The notes: a model not told the origin generated them from the sequence alone. A DNA stretch of 64,000 bases from Bacteroidota bacterium (GCA_018268105.1 JAFDXG010000062.1:1-64000); one strand, 5' to 3'; shown: positions 56,201 to 63,889, counted from the stretch's first letter. A program made the numbers and translations.

Positions 56201-56477
56201 ATTTGGAAACCTGAATGAAGCCTTTATTGAAGATGCTTCTTATGTTAAATTAAGAGAGGCAAGTGTTTCGTATGATTTTTCATCTGTATTAAAAGGTGGA
56301 AGATTTCTCAAAGGAGCTTCTTTGGGGGCTTTTGTAAGAAATATAATTGTTTGGACTCCTTACAAAGGGATTGATCCTGAAACAAGTTTGACAGGAGCAA
56401 CCAGTGCCCAGGGAATGGATTATTTTAACATGCCTGGAACTTCATCATTTGGTATGAACCTTAAACTGCGGTTTTAG
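53220..56477 (+). CDS. SusC/RagA-type TonB-dependent outer-membrane transporter
   Basis: The 1085-residue protein has a signal peptide (MRKTVSLFAVLMLCIVSAFS), a carboxypeptidase-D-like domain at about 22-100, then a TonB-dependent plug at about 110-235. QEVVITALGVKRNRNDLAYA near 98-118 is the SusC signature. A 22-stranded barrel follows, ending LKLRF with the terminal phenylalanine. It imports a polymer-derived or otherwise large ligand captured by the SusD partner, powered by TonB. The substrate is unknown: no glycoside hydrolase, protease or sensor gene is nearby. The susD gene follows after 45 bp. Confidence 0.95.
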   Translation: MRKTVSLFAVLMLCIVSAFSQNKTVTGQVTNSDGGPIPYASIKIKGENTGVAADQNGKFSIVVNSRAILTISAAGFESQDIAIGDRSAIAVSLVSSANLQEVVITALGVKRNRNDLAYAAQSVNADAIEKASQTDALKALSGKIAGVQITSSTGTPGGAAYIQLRGANSITGDNQPLFVIDGVPVDNGQNYSGDPSDGTNNVLFGATNTNRGADINPNDIESITVLKGPAAAALYGIGAANGAIIIITKSGKAGKIQVEFNSTVSFDKVNRLPGLQNQWVKGSGGTIGKFPSSNRYSWGAKADTLMWTGVPNDFDIHGQVVGKSNPGAKVPFTPYDNMRNFFRTAPSFTNSIAFSGGNDIATYRMGYTNLYQNSIVPTQFFQRNSLSFAGSLKISEKIKASTNINYTRSNSTQPQNGSNLSGIMLGLTRTPINFDNSNGATNAEDPKAYMFPVGSDYAGLQRAYRFNGASAIYDNPYWTINKTPYTTDLDRIIGNVQLDYNIGSGFSALYRLGTDIYQDNREQYYDIGSSAYNGGRIFYDRYTYKSLNSDLILSYSKKLSESFKFDGKIGQNFYSSKLNELYTQGDGLVASDYNNMDNATVVKSSNFVTPYRRSAVYFDLNFDYASLLFLEITGRNDWSSTLPVDKRSFFYPSASLGFVFTRLGGMQNDVLNYGKLRLSAAQVGKDAPSFALNSYYSKATFSDGYTTGITYPNDGVAGFGRVTTLGNPNLKPEKTTSYEAGLDLQFFRNRLGLDATVYYSKGQDLIVTAPLASTTGYMSQVINSGSIETKGIELQFTVTPVLSKNFRWDAFVNYSSYKNKILKLAEGVKQINLNGFTGTTISQIAGYGAASVFGYGYERDSQGNIVVDDSPGDAQYYPIAPSIQKFLGNTNPKFLLGFGNTFTYKGLSLYALFDWKQGGVMWNGTRGSLTAIGTSDNTNNRGDMHLFEGVLGHLNDVGKLVHYDGNGNEVDGPGAVNKNAVPLNEGWYLGNGGGFGNLNEAFIEDASYVKLREASVSYDFSSVLKGGRFLKGASLGAFVRNIIVWTPYKGIDPETSLTGATSAQGMDYFNMPGTSSFGMNLKLRF

Positions 56478-56522
56478 AAGTCATGTAACAATAACTTTTT
56501 TCTGACATTTAAATTGACAACA

Positions 56523-57863
56523 ATGAAATATTTACATAACAAAATTTATACAGCAAGTTTAATTTTGGTGATACTCACGCTATTTTCCTGTAAAAAGAAA
56601 TTCTTTTATGATGGCATAAATGATGATCCCACTCAGCTTAAGGATCCGACACCCTCCTTGATGCTCGCACCCATCTTACTTTCTTCCGGGTACGAGTATG
56701 GTGGAGATGAATCCAGATTCCCTTCTATTTTTATGCAGCAAGTTACGGGAGCTGCTAATCAGTCCATTTCTGCCGGAATATATAATATATCACCGGACGA
56801 TGTTGATAATATGTGGAGCTTTGGATTTTATGGAGGATTAATGAATAACACATACGATTTGATTGCAAAAGCCAAAGAGTTAGATCAGAACTATTACCAT
56901 GCCGTTGGACAAATAACTATGGCAAATTTGTTGCAGCGAACTACTGATTTATGGGGAGATGTTCCATATACAGCGGCTTTTAAGGGGAATGACAGTAAGA
57001 ATGCTGCATTCGACTCACAGGAATCCATATATAAACAAATATTTGATTTGCTAAATGCAGGCATTGCCGAGATAGAAGCTGGTGATGCAGGTGCGAACGT
57101 TCCAGGTGTTGACGATTATCTCTACTCAGGAGATATGGATAAATGGCTAATGCTGGCTCATGCTTTGAAAGCCCGTTGCTTTATCCATCTTACTAAAGTA
57201 AATCCTGCATATTATGATTCGGTAATAAATGAAATTCCCAATGCATTTACCGGCAATGAAGACAACGCCCTATTCCCTTTCAGTGCCTCCAGTGTAAATT
57301 CTGAAAACCCCACTTACCAGTTTAACGACCAAAGAGGGGATATCACGTACGATGGATTTTTGCAAACGATTATGATGGATGCAAACGACCCGAGGGTGGG
57401 GATATATTACAAAGGCGCCGACAAAACCCAGTTGGGAAATTTTTATGGTGCAGCAAATGCTTCCGTGCCTTTAATGACATACTATGAGTTGAAATTTATT
57501 GAAGCAGAAGCTCAGTTTCAAAAAGGGGACAAAGACGCAGCGGCAGCAGCATATAATGACGCAGTAAAAGCTAATTTGAAATATACTATTGGTAATGATG
57601 CTTACGCCGCAACAGTTGCCAAAACGGCTGCAGATATTACGTTAGAAGATATTATGACTCAAAAGTACATCGCTTTGTTTTTGAGATCAGAAAGCTGGAC
57701 AGATTGGAGAAGAACAGGTATACCGGCAATTCCTGCTGCCATCGGAAATGTTACCCAGGGTATAATACCACGTGCTTTAATTTACCCGAGCAAAGAAGTA
57801 AGATACAATACCAATACACCCAAAGACAGAACACTTAAGAGTAAAGTATGGTGGGATAAATAA
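56523..57863 (+). CDS. SusD/RagB-like outer-membrane lipoprotein
   Basis: The 446-residue lipoprotein has a signal ending LTLFSC, with Cys22 followed by three lysines, so it is surface-anchored. The body has TPR-like helices and the SusD-like segments LQRTTDLWGDVPYTAAF near 137-153 and AHALKARCFIHLTKVNP near 215-231. It closes with RTLKSKVWWDK, an ending typical of the SusD-like_2 subgroup (PF12771). It binds the ligand as a lid on SusC. ATG 56523 is chosen over a TTG at 56514. A strong terminator follows. Confidence 0.93.
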   Translation: MKYLHNKIYTASLILVILTLFSCKKKFFYDGINDDPTQLKDPTPSLMLAPILLSSGYEYGGDESRFPSIFMQQVTGAANQSISAGIYNISPDDVDNMWSFGFYGGLMNNTYDLIAKAKELDQNYYHAVGQITMANLLQRTTDLWGDVPYTAAFKGNDSKNAAFDSQESIYKQIFDLLNAGIAEIEAGDAGANVPGVDDYLYSGDMDKWLMLAHALKARCFIHLTKVNPAYYDSVINEIPNAFTGNEDNALFPFSASSVNSENPTYQFNDQRGDITYDGFLQTIMMDANDPRVGIYYKGADKTQLGNFYGAANASVPLMTYYELKFIEAEAQFQKGDKDAAAAAYNDAVKANLKYTIGNDAYAATVAKTAADITLEDIMTQKYIALFLRSESWTDWRRTGIPAIPAAIGNVTQGIIPRALIYPSKEVRYNTNTPKDRTLKSKVWWDK

Positions 57864-57884
57864 AAATTTTAATCTGTAAAATAA

Positions 57885-57930
57885 AAAGAGGGCTCATATA
57901 TTTTATATTGAGCCCTCTTTATTTTTTAAA
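57885..57930 (+). terminator. bidirectional terminator after susD
   Basis: AAAGAGGGCTCA and TGAGCCCTCTTT form a perfect 12-bp stem around a 12-nt A/T loop. T-rich tracts flank it on both strands. It separates susD from the convergent DsbA-fold gene. Confidence 0.8.
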
Positions 57931-57957
57931 GGGGATTATTTACAACTACCTCTATCC

Positions 57958-58515
57958 TCAAGCTCTTTGAGACACCTTCTTCCTGCTTTTGAGTGCAGAT
58001 GAAATTGCATCCGATAAATGCTGAAAGGTAGGTTTGCCTTCAAAACGTTCTCCATTAATGAATATAGCAGGAGATTCTGTAACTCCGGCATCTACTGCCT
58101 GGCTCTGGTCGTCCCTTACATACCAGCCAAACTTTGAATTCATGAGATCGTCCAGGAAATGTTTGGTGGTAACACCTGCCTCGCGGGCATATTCTTTGAG
58201 GCTGGTAGTGCCAAGATTACGCTGGTGCTGCAGCAATATATTGTGCATTTCCCAGAATTTTCCTTCCTGGGCTGCGCCAATAGCTGCTTCGGCAGCTTTA
58301 AATGAGCGCTGATGAATTTTTGTCATGGGAAAATGCCGGAAATTGTATTTTACCTTTCCTTTAAATGTGTCGAGTATTTCAACAATTACCTTGTGTATTT
58401 TAGCAGTTTCCTGACTTTCATAATCACCATATTCTACTATAAGTACTTTAGCGTCAGGGTCTCCCACGATCACTTCCTTTGGAACTATAATTCTTTCTTC
58501 AACTTTTAGCTTCAT
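57958..58515 (-). CDS. DsbA-fold protein lacking the CxxC active site
   Basis: The 185-residue protein has the thioredoxin/DsbA fold: VLIVEYGDYE near 24-33 leads into the first helix, the helical insert runs about 60-130, and VTESPAIFINGERFEG near 145-160 carries the cis-proline loop. In DsbA-like relatives the sequence after YGD-aromatic-E is CPYC. Here residues 34-37 are Ser-Gln-Glu-Thr, and the protein has no cysteine at all, so it cannot do thiol-disulfide exchange. There is no signal peptide. Related domains occur in NhaA-associated and oxidoreductase-like proteins; a binding or stress role is possible but unknown. Confidence 0.82.
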   Translation of the reverse strand: MKLKVEERIIVPKEVIVGDPDAKVLIVEYGDYESQETAKIHKVIVEILDTFKGKVKYNFRHFPMTKIHQRSFKAAEAAIGAAQEGKFWEMHNILLQHQRNLGTTSLKEYAREAGVTTKHFLDDLMNSKFGWYVRDDQSQAVDAGVTESPAIFINGERFEGKPTFQHLSDAISSALKSRKKVSQRA

Positions 58516-58707
58516 AACCTTTCTGTTTTACTACAATAGTTTGTCAAAACAAATGCCATTTAATCAGAACTTCAAAAACCAAGTTATGGAAATAATTCTT
58601 ATTACCCTATTTTTCTAACTAATATTGATAATCAATTAATTGTAATTGATGATTAGACAGTGACATATTGTCTCAACACTAAAATCAGCCGAATCAAAAA
58701 AATCCGG

Positions 58708-58715
58708 TAGGTTTG
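58708..58715 (+). promoter_or_regulatory. -7 box candidate for the LOG-family gene
   Basis: TAGGTTTG matches TAnnTTTG exactly, 21 nt before the ATG at 58737. The 222-bp gap upstream also contains the inverted repeat ATCAATTA-ATTG-TAATTGAT at 58631-58650. Confidence 0.4.
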
Positions 58716-58736
58716 GTTGATAATAGTTACAACGCC

Positions 58737-59471
58737 ATGACAAAAGTTTCTAAGGAAGAGATTAAGTTTTTAGAAGGCCCGCAATCCCGGTGGGAAGAAT
58801 TTAAATTCACACTTAAAGTTATCAGAGAATTCATCAGGGGATTTAGAGCATTGCATTTTGTAGGTCCTTGTGTTACCATTTTTGGTTCGGCCCGTTTTAA
58901 CGAAGATCATGAGTATTATGCTCTTACCCGAAAATTGGCAGGGGAAATTGCAAAACTTGGTTTTACCATAATGACAGGCGGTGGACCTGGTATAATGGAA
59001 GCAGCAAACCGGGGGGCTAAGGATGTTGGTGGCAAATCGGTGGGATGTAATATTATTTTACCCCACGAACAAAACCCTAATCCTTATCTCGACAGGTGGG
59101 TTAATATCCGGTATTTTTTTGTTCGAAAAACTTTATTGACAAAATACTCTTACGCTTTTGTTGTAATGCCTGGTGGATTTGGAACACTTGATGAGTTTTT
59201 TGAATCGCTTACACTTATACAAACCCGGGTTATTGAATCTTTCCCCATCATTATTTTTTGCAAAAAATTCCATCAAAAGCTAATGGATTATATTGAAACT
59301 TTAAAAGAGGCTGGAACTATCTCTCCACCGGATCTTAACCTGGTATTGCTTACCGATTCTATTGAAGATGCTATACAGCATATTAAGTTGCAGAGTATTG
59401 ATCAATTTGGGCTTAAATACGCCCAACCCGAACCTCAGACCTGGTTGTTTGAAAAAAAAATTTTCTGGTGA
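58737..59471 (+). CDS. LOG-family nucleotide phosphoribohydrolase (TIGR00730)
   Basis: The 244-residue Rossmann-fold protein has the lysine-decarboxylase-like/LOG motifs: MTGGGPGIMEAANRGA near residues 80-95 and MPGGFGTLDEFFE near 142-154. Members hydrolyse nucleoside monophosphates at the N-glycosidic bond, including cytokinin ribotides, and many bacterial ones act on AMP. The N-terminal 40 residues are an amphipathic extension. ATG 58737 is used; a TTG at 58713 overlaps the promoter box. It converges on asd, with a shared hairpin between. Confidence 0.9.
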   Translation: MTKVSKEEIKFLEGPQSRWEEFKFTLKVIREFIRGFRALHFVGPCVTIFGSARFNEDHEYYALTRKLAGEIAKLGFTIMTGGGPGIMEAANRGAKDVGGKSVGCNIILPHEQNPNPYLDRWVNIRYFFVRKTLLTKYSYAFVVMPGGFGTLDEFFESLTLIQTRVIESFPIIIFCKKFHQKLMDYIETLKEAGTISPPDLNLVLLTDSIEDAIQHIKLQSIDQFGLKYAQPEPQTWLFEKKIFW

Positions 59472-59473
59472 AG

Positions 59474-59506
59474 GATAGCGCAACCGATCATACAGGTTGC
59501 GCTATC
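59474..59506. terminator. shared hairpin between LOG gene and asd
   Basis: GATAGCGCAACC and GGTTGCGCTATC form a perfect 12-bp stem with a 9-nt loop between the convergent stops. T-runs are short on both sides, but the stem is strong. Confidence 0.65.
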
Positions 59507-59516
59507 TTCAGCTATA

Positions 59517-60524
59517 CTAAAACAATTCTTTTTCCAGAAGATATTCAGCTATCTGTACCGCATTGGTAGCAGCGCCTTTACGAAGATTGTCACTTACAAT
59601 CCACATATTGAGGGTATTGGGTTGTGTTTCATCGCGTCTCAGCCTGCCTACAAACACTTCGTCTTTTTCATGTGCATCTTTCGGCATGGGATATATGGCA
59701 TTGGCTGGATCATCAGCGACTACTACACCGGGAGCTTTTCCCAGAAGTTGTTTGACTTCATCCAGATTAAAATCCTGGTCAAATTCCACATTTACGCTTT
59801 CGCTATGACCGCCAACTACTGGTATTCGCACAGTGGTGGCTGTAACACGTATAGAATCATCGCGCATGATCTTTTTAGTTTCATTTACCATTTTCATTTC
59901 TTCTTTGGTATAACCATTGTCCAGAAACACATCTATCTGAGGAATTACATTCAGATCAATCGGGTATTTGTATGCCATAGGGTAATTGCTTTCACCACTG
60001 TTTAATTCTTTTTTCCTTTCTCCAAACATTTGATCCACTGCTTTTACACCGGTTCCGGTTACACTTTGGTAGGTGCTTACCACAATTCTTTTAATACGAT
60101 ATTTTTTGTGCAGCGGGTTCAGCGCCACTACCATTTGAATGGTGGAGCAATTGGGGTTAGCAATTATTTTGTCGTCTTTGGTAAGTGCATCGGCATTTAT
60201 TTCAGGCACAATGAGTTTCTTAGTGGGATCCATTCTCCAGGCTGAGGAGTTGTCTATAACTGTAATCCCTGCAGCAGCAAATTTTGGAGCAGCTTCCAGG
60301 GAAGTACTTCCTCCGGCTGAAAATATTGCTACATCGGGTTTGGCAGCAATTGCATCGGCAATACTGATCACTTTATATTTCTTATCCCTGAAGCTCACTT
60401 CTTTACCCACTGATTTTTCTGAGGCAACTGGTAATAGCTCCGTAACGGGGAAATTTCTTTCGGCGAGAACCTGTAACATTTTGGAGCCAACTAATCCTGT
60501 GGCTCCTACTACTGCAACTTTCAT
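59517..60524 (-). CDS. asd: aspartate-semialdehyde dehydrogenase
   Basis: The 335-residue NADP-dependent enzyme makes L-aspartate-4-semialdehyde, the branch-point precursor of lysine, diaminopimelate, threonine and methionine. VVGATGLVGSKMLQVL at 5-20 binds NADP. The catalytic cysteine is C126 in NPNCSTIQ. RIPVVGGHSESVNVEF near residues 238-253 carries the catalytic histidine. It is a single gene with its own leader: promoter at about 60700, a Lys/Thr-rich mini-ORF and a terminator-like hairpin (separate entries). This suggests control by amino-acid supply. Confidence 0.96.
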   Translation of the reverse strand: MKVAVVGATGLVGSKMLQVLAERNFPVTELLPVASEKSVGKEVSFRDKKYKVISIADAIAAKPDVAIFSAGGSTSLEAAPKFAAAGITVIDNSSAWRMDPTKKLIVPEINADALTKDDKIIANPNCSTIQMVVALNPLHKKYRIKRIVVSTYQSVTGTGVKAVDQMFGERKKELNSGESNYPMAYKYPIDLNVIPQIDVFLDNGYTKEEMKMVNETKKIMRDDSIRVTATTVRIPVVGGHSESVNVEFDQDFNLDEVKQLLGKAPGVVVADDPANAIYPMPKDAHEKDEVFVGRLRRDETQPNTLNMWIVSDNLRKGAATNAVQIAEYLLEKELF

Positions 60525-60565
60525 CTTTTGTTTATTTTATTGTTTTTGATTTGTTTTTGATAATC

Positions 60566-60595
60566 AAAAAGCCTTCCCGGATCCGGAAAGGCTTT
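60566..60595 (-). terminator. attenuator-like hairpin in the asd leader
   Basis: On the minus strand AAAGCCTTTCCG pairs with CGGGAAGGCTTT over 12 bp (one U-G) with a GATC loop, followed by TTGATTATC. The pair is imperfect on the plus strand (C-A), which indicates the minus-strand RNA is the functional one. It lies 43 nt before the asd ATG. Its left arm CCTTTCC can alternatively pair with GGGAAGG at 60635-60629, at the end of the upstream mini-ORF. Confidence 0.6.
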
Positions 60596-60623
60596 GAATA
60601 TATTTGGTCATACAATACACCCG

Positions 60624-60686
60624 TCAACCCTTCCCCTGCAGGAACTGTTTCTTTGTGGTCTTTGTATGTTTTATCAATTTTATCAT
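60624..60686 (-). CDS. putative Lys/Thr-rich leader peptide of asd
   Basis: ATG at 60686 to TGA at 60626-60624 encodes 20 residues: MIKLIKHTKT then TKKQFLQGKG. Six lysines and three threonines include the run K-H-T-K-T-T-K-K at codons 6-13. A TTG-N20-TAACTTTG promoter ends 9 nt upstream, the same distance as at the AraC gene. The terminator hairpin starts 28 nt after the stop. The codons for QGKG contain GGGGAAGG, which can pair either with TTCC just upstream or with CCTTTCC of the terminator. This is the geometry of a ribosome-dependent attenuator. The alternative is chance coding in repeat-like sequence. Confidence 0.45.
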   Translation of the reverse strand: MIKLIKHTKTTKKQFLQGKG

Positions 60687-60776
60687 GAACGGCGGCAAAG
60701 TTAATCTGTGTTTTGGATTCTTCCAAAAAATATACTGGCTTACAAATTATCTGTGTTATTCTGTGTCATCTGTGAG
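60640..60776. repeat. worn ACACAGAT / ACCACAAAG repeat sequence
   Basis: ATCTGTG-type units occur as ATCTGTGTTATTCTGTG and TCATCTGTGAG at about 60748-60775, again as TTAATCTGTGTT near 60700, and CTTTGTGGTCTTTGT at about 60650-60665. Similar short strings are common debris between bacterial genes. The asd leader overlaps this stretch, which weakens the peptide interpretation. Confidence 0.45.
60696..60726 (-). promoter_or_regulatory. promoter of the asd leader
   Basis: Minus-strand TTG at 60726-60724 is followed after exactly 20 nt by TAACTTTG at 60703-60696, an exact TAnnTTTG match. It is one of the best promoter matches in the window and would start transcription near 60690, about 165 nt before asd. 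Confidence 0.6.
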
Positions 60777-60845
60777 CAACATTTTTCTAATATTGGATTT
60801 CTCTCATACGGGGAGCCAGATAGAAGTCAGGGATGTTTAATTCAA

Positions 60846-60853
60846 TACATTTG
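60846..60853 (+). promoter_or_regulatory. -7 box candidate for the glutamate-synthase-like gene
   Basis: TACATTTG matches TAnnTTTG exactly, 20 nt before the ATG at 60874. No good -33 TTG is seen. Confidence 0.4.
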
Positions 60854-60873
60854 TATAACTCAAAAAACAAATT

Positions 60874-62457
60874 ATGCGCAAAGGATTTGTTATTTCAGCA
60901 TTGATTGCAATTACAATTGCAGCGCTAATGGTGTATATGGTGAGTGTGTGGTGGTTGATAGTATTGGGATTGGTTTTGCTATTGACTGTGATGGGAGTTT
61001 ACGATATGATTCAAACCAAACACTCTATTATGCGTACCTATCCTGTGTTTGGCAGGATGCGTTTTTGGATGGAAGATCTGCGCCCTAAAATGTATCAGTA
61101 CTTTGTAGAGTCGGATACTGATGGCCGTCCTATTAATCGCATTGACCGCTCTACCATTTATCAGCGTGCTAAGCGGCAGATGGATACAATGCCTTTTGGT
61201 ACACCATTAAATGTATATGAAGAGGGGTATGAATGGATGAGCCATTCCATTGCGCCAAAAGATTTTCATACACTTGATCATAACCCGCGGATTATCATTG
61301 GAAATAAAGATTGTAAACAACCGTATTCTGCCAGTATTTTTAATGTATCCGCCATGAGCTTTGGATCGCTAAGCTCAAATGCAGTGGAAGCACTTAATGC
61401 CGGTGCAAAAATTGGTGGTTTTGCACATAATACGGGGGAGGGTGGTATAAGCCCGCATCATTTAAAATATGGTGGAGATATTATCTGGCAGATAGGCACA
61501 GGTTATTTTGGTTGCAGGGATGAAGACGGGATTTTTTCAAAAGAAGTATTTCGGGAAAACGTAAACCGCCCGCAAATAAAAATGGTTGAGCTAAAGCTCT
61601 CTCAGGGAGCTAAGCCCGGACATGGCGGAATATTGCCTGCTAAAAAAAATACACCTGAAATTGCGGCCATCAGGCACGTTACACCATATACTACTGTTTA
61701 TTCACCACCATATCATAGTGCTTTTAATACACCCAAAGGGCTTATTCAATTTATACAGGAATTACGAACATTATCAGGAGGTAAACCCACGGGTTTTAAA
61801 CTATGCATAGGTAAAAAAAGTGAGTTTGCAGGGATATGCAAGGCTATGGTGGAGCTTGATTTGTATCCCGATTTTATAACTGTAGATGGTGGAGAAGGTG
61901 GAACAGGAGCAGCACCTCAGGAGTTTTCTAATTATGTTGGAGCCCCTATGATGGATGGATTGGCTTTTGTACATAATATGCTGGTGGGTTTCGGAATAAG
62001 ACATCATATTGCAGTGATTGCTTCCGGCAAAATATTATCTGGTTTTCACCTGGTGAGAGCGATAGCCCTGGGGGCAGATGCCTGCAACAGTGCAAGAGCC
62101 ATGATGATGGCATTGGGTTGTATACAAGCATTGCAATGTAATACCAATAAATGCCCTACAGGTGTGGCAACTCAGAACCCTTCATTAGTTACCGGGTTGG
62201 TAGTGGAAGATAAAAAACAACGGGTGGCCAACTATCATGAAGATACGGTTAAAACTTTTGTTGAACTTATTGGCGCTGCTGGACTAGACCACTATAAGCA
62301 ACTCACCCGCTCACACATTTACCGCCGTGTGTTTATGAATGAAGTTAGAACTTTTGAAGATATCTTTCCTTCTCTTGAGCCAGGATGTCTTGTCAATGGA
62401 AATATTCCGGAAAAATATAAGCAGGATATAGAAGCGGCAAGTGCTGAGAGATGGTAG
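60874..62457 (+). CDS. FMN-binding glutamate synthase family protein, membrane-anchored
   Basis: The 527-residue protein starts with two hydrophobic segments (about 5-45). It then has the glutamate-synthase FMN barrel (PF01645): MSFGSLSSNAVEALNAGA near 165-182, GEGGISPHH near 189-197, GAKPGHGGILPAKK near 246-259 and DGGEGGTGAAPQEF near 335-348. Near residues 415-426 the cysteine pattern C-x5-C-x4-C (GCIQALQCNTNKCPTGV) matches the 3Fe-4S site of GltB. The amidotransferase domain and a GltD partner are absent. It may be a membrane oxidoreductase with its own electron donor; its reaction is not known. Confidence 0.88.
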   Translation: MRKGFVISALIAITIAALMVYMVSVWWLIVLGLVLLLTVMGVYDMIQTKHSIMRTYPVFGRMRFWMEDLRPKMYQYFVESDTDGRPINRIDRSTIYQRAKRQMDTMPFGTPLNVYEEGYEWMSHSIAPKDFHTLDHNPRIIIGNKDCKQPYSASIFNVSAMSFGSLSSNAVEALNAGAKIGGFAHNTGEGGISPHHLKYGGDIIWQIGTGYFGCRDEDGIFSKEVFRENVNRPQIKMVELKLSQGAKPGHGGILPAKKNTPEIAAIRHVTPYTTVYSPPYHSAFNTPKGLIQFIQELRTLSGGKPTGFKLCIGKKSEFAGICKAMVELDLYPDFITVDGGEGGTGAAPQEFSNYVGAPMMDGLAFVHNMLVGFGIRHHIAVIASGKILSGFHLVRAIALGADACNSARAMMMALGCIQALQCNTNKCPTGVATQNPSLVTGLVVEDKKQRVANYHEDTVKTFVELIGAAGLDHYKQLTRSHIYRRVFMNEVRTFEDIFPSLEPGCLVNGNIPEKYKQDIEAASAERW

Positions 62458-62564
62458 TGAATTTTGAAGAATTTCAGTCAAATCATTATCGTCTCTCAGT
62501 TGTCATTTCATTTCTCAATAATGTTTTTACTTTTAACATTTCTCAATTTACGTCTACCCATCAC

Positions 62565-63854
62565 TTATTTCAACCGCTTAACTTTTACCATTTCAATACG
62601 GGTATCGCTAACATTAATGATATCAAATTCATAGCTGTTAATGATTATCCTTTCTTTGATTTTGGGTATCATTTCGTGGTCGTTGATAATATAACCCGAA
62701 AGGGTTTCAGATGCTTCTTCGTTGAAATCGAAGTTGTATTTTTTGTTGAGGTAATCAAGTTTAAGTCTTCCGGAAAATATGAACTCATTATCAGCGATTT
62801 GTTTTTCTACGAATCTGTCGGTATCATATTCGTCTCTGATCTCACCAAATATTTCTTCTAGTAAATCTTCTATTGTAATAATACCGGCAGTGCCGCCAAA
62901 CTCATCCACTACCCAGGCAATGCTCTTTTGCTCCTTTGTAAATTTACTGATAAGATCTGTTGCACTCATGCTCTCGGGAACTGCGGGGATAGGCATGAGG
63001 ATGGATTTTATATCAGTAGGATTTTTGAACAACTCAATCTGATGTATATAACCGAGTATATTATCAATATTCTCCTGGTACACTACCAGCCTGCTCAATT
63101 TTGTTTCTATAAACTTTCTTTTGACTTCTGCAATTGATGAAGATATATCTATAGATTCAATTTCCTTACGCGGAACAAGGCATTGTCTTATTTTAACCGT
63201 GGGCAGTAACAATGCATTTTCAAATAGCTGGGTGTTGATATCCTGTGAGCCGTCTGACTGGTCTTTATTTTGCTGAACGAAAGTTTCGAGGTCTACTGCA
63301 ATTATAGAATCTTTTTGCTCAGTCATCCTGACATTAAAAAGATATTTCAAAAACCACTCCGATATACTGATAAAAAATGACGCTACAGGATAAAGCAGCC
63401 CATGAAAAAAGTCAAGTACTCCCATTTGGGCAAAAAGCGATAAGGTAGAATCATTCTTTGCACGAAAAAAGGCCTTGAAAGAAAATAGTATAACAATAAG
63501 GATAAGTGATGAAAGCAAAGTTTCAAAGATCAGCCTGAGGTATTTAATATAAGCAGAAAATGAAGAACTTAAATGAAGCTCGATATAGTCCCAGAGAGGT
63601 GATAAGACCTGGCCTACCAGCAACCCGTATATTACAATACTGAGGGTGAGGCCTAAAATAGTTGTTCCGGTAAATCTTACCGGATGTTCCAGTAATTGTG
63701 CTAAAACCCGCCCACTTCTTAACCCCTGTTTCCTTTTTAATTCGAAAGAAAACTTATTAGCCGAAATAAAGGCAACCTGTATACCGGCAAAAAAGCCTAC
63801 AAACAGGAGGGTAATGACAATTCCAATAATTTGTAAAAGCCCGAACTGACTCAT
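62565..63854 (-). CDS. CNNM/CorC-type membrane protein with CBS domains
   Basis: The 429-residue protein has the DUF21/CNNM transmembrane domain (about 1-190, four helices, starting IIGIVITLLFVGFFAGIQVA) and two CBS domains at about 210-330 (RKEIESIDISSSIAEVKRKF, VVDEFGGTAGIITIEDLLEE). It ends in a CorC_HlyC domain at about 345-425. The family, often labelled hemolysin-like, is associated with Mg/Co efflux; some Bacteroidota members (GldE) are linked to gliding. The CBS motif DEFGGTAGIITIEDLLEEIFGE is very well conserved (shown here only in part). It converges on the preceding gene. Confidence 0.88.
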   Translation of the reverse strand: MSQFGLLQIIGIVITLLFVGFFAGIQVAFISANKFSFELKRKQGLRSGRVLAQLLEHPVRFTGTTILGLTLSIVIYGLLVGQVLSPLWDYIELHLSSSFSAYIKYLRLIFETLLSSLILIVILFSFKAFFRAKNDSTLSLFAQMGVLDFFHGLLYPVASFFISISEWFLKYLFNVRMTEQKDSIIAVDLETFVQQNKDQSDGSQDINTQLFENALLLPTVKIRQCLVPRKEIESIDISSSIAEVKRKFIETKLSRLVVYQENIDNILGYIHQIELFKNPTDIKSILMPIPAVPESMSATDLISKFTKEQKSIAWVVDEFGGTAGIITIEDLLEEIFGEIRDEYDTDRFVEKQIADNEFIFSGRLKLDYLNKKYNFDFNEEASETLSGYIINDHEMIPKIKERIIINSYEFDIINVSDTRIEMVKVKRLK

Positions 63855-63889
63855 AGTTATTCAAAAATAATCATTTGAATTAATATTTT

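Noticed and set aside
60532..60726. 64-codon minus-strand ORF upstream of asd
   Set aside because: It runs through the terminator hairpin and the repeat-like stretch, its first codon lies within the promoter, and no family is recognisable. The shorter 20-codon frame fits the signals better.
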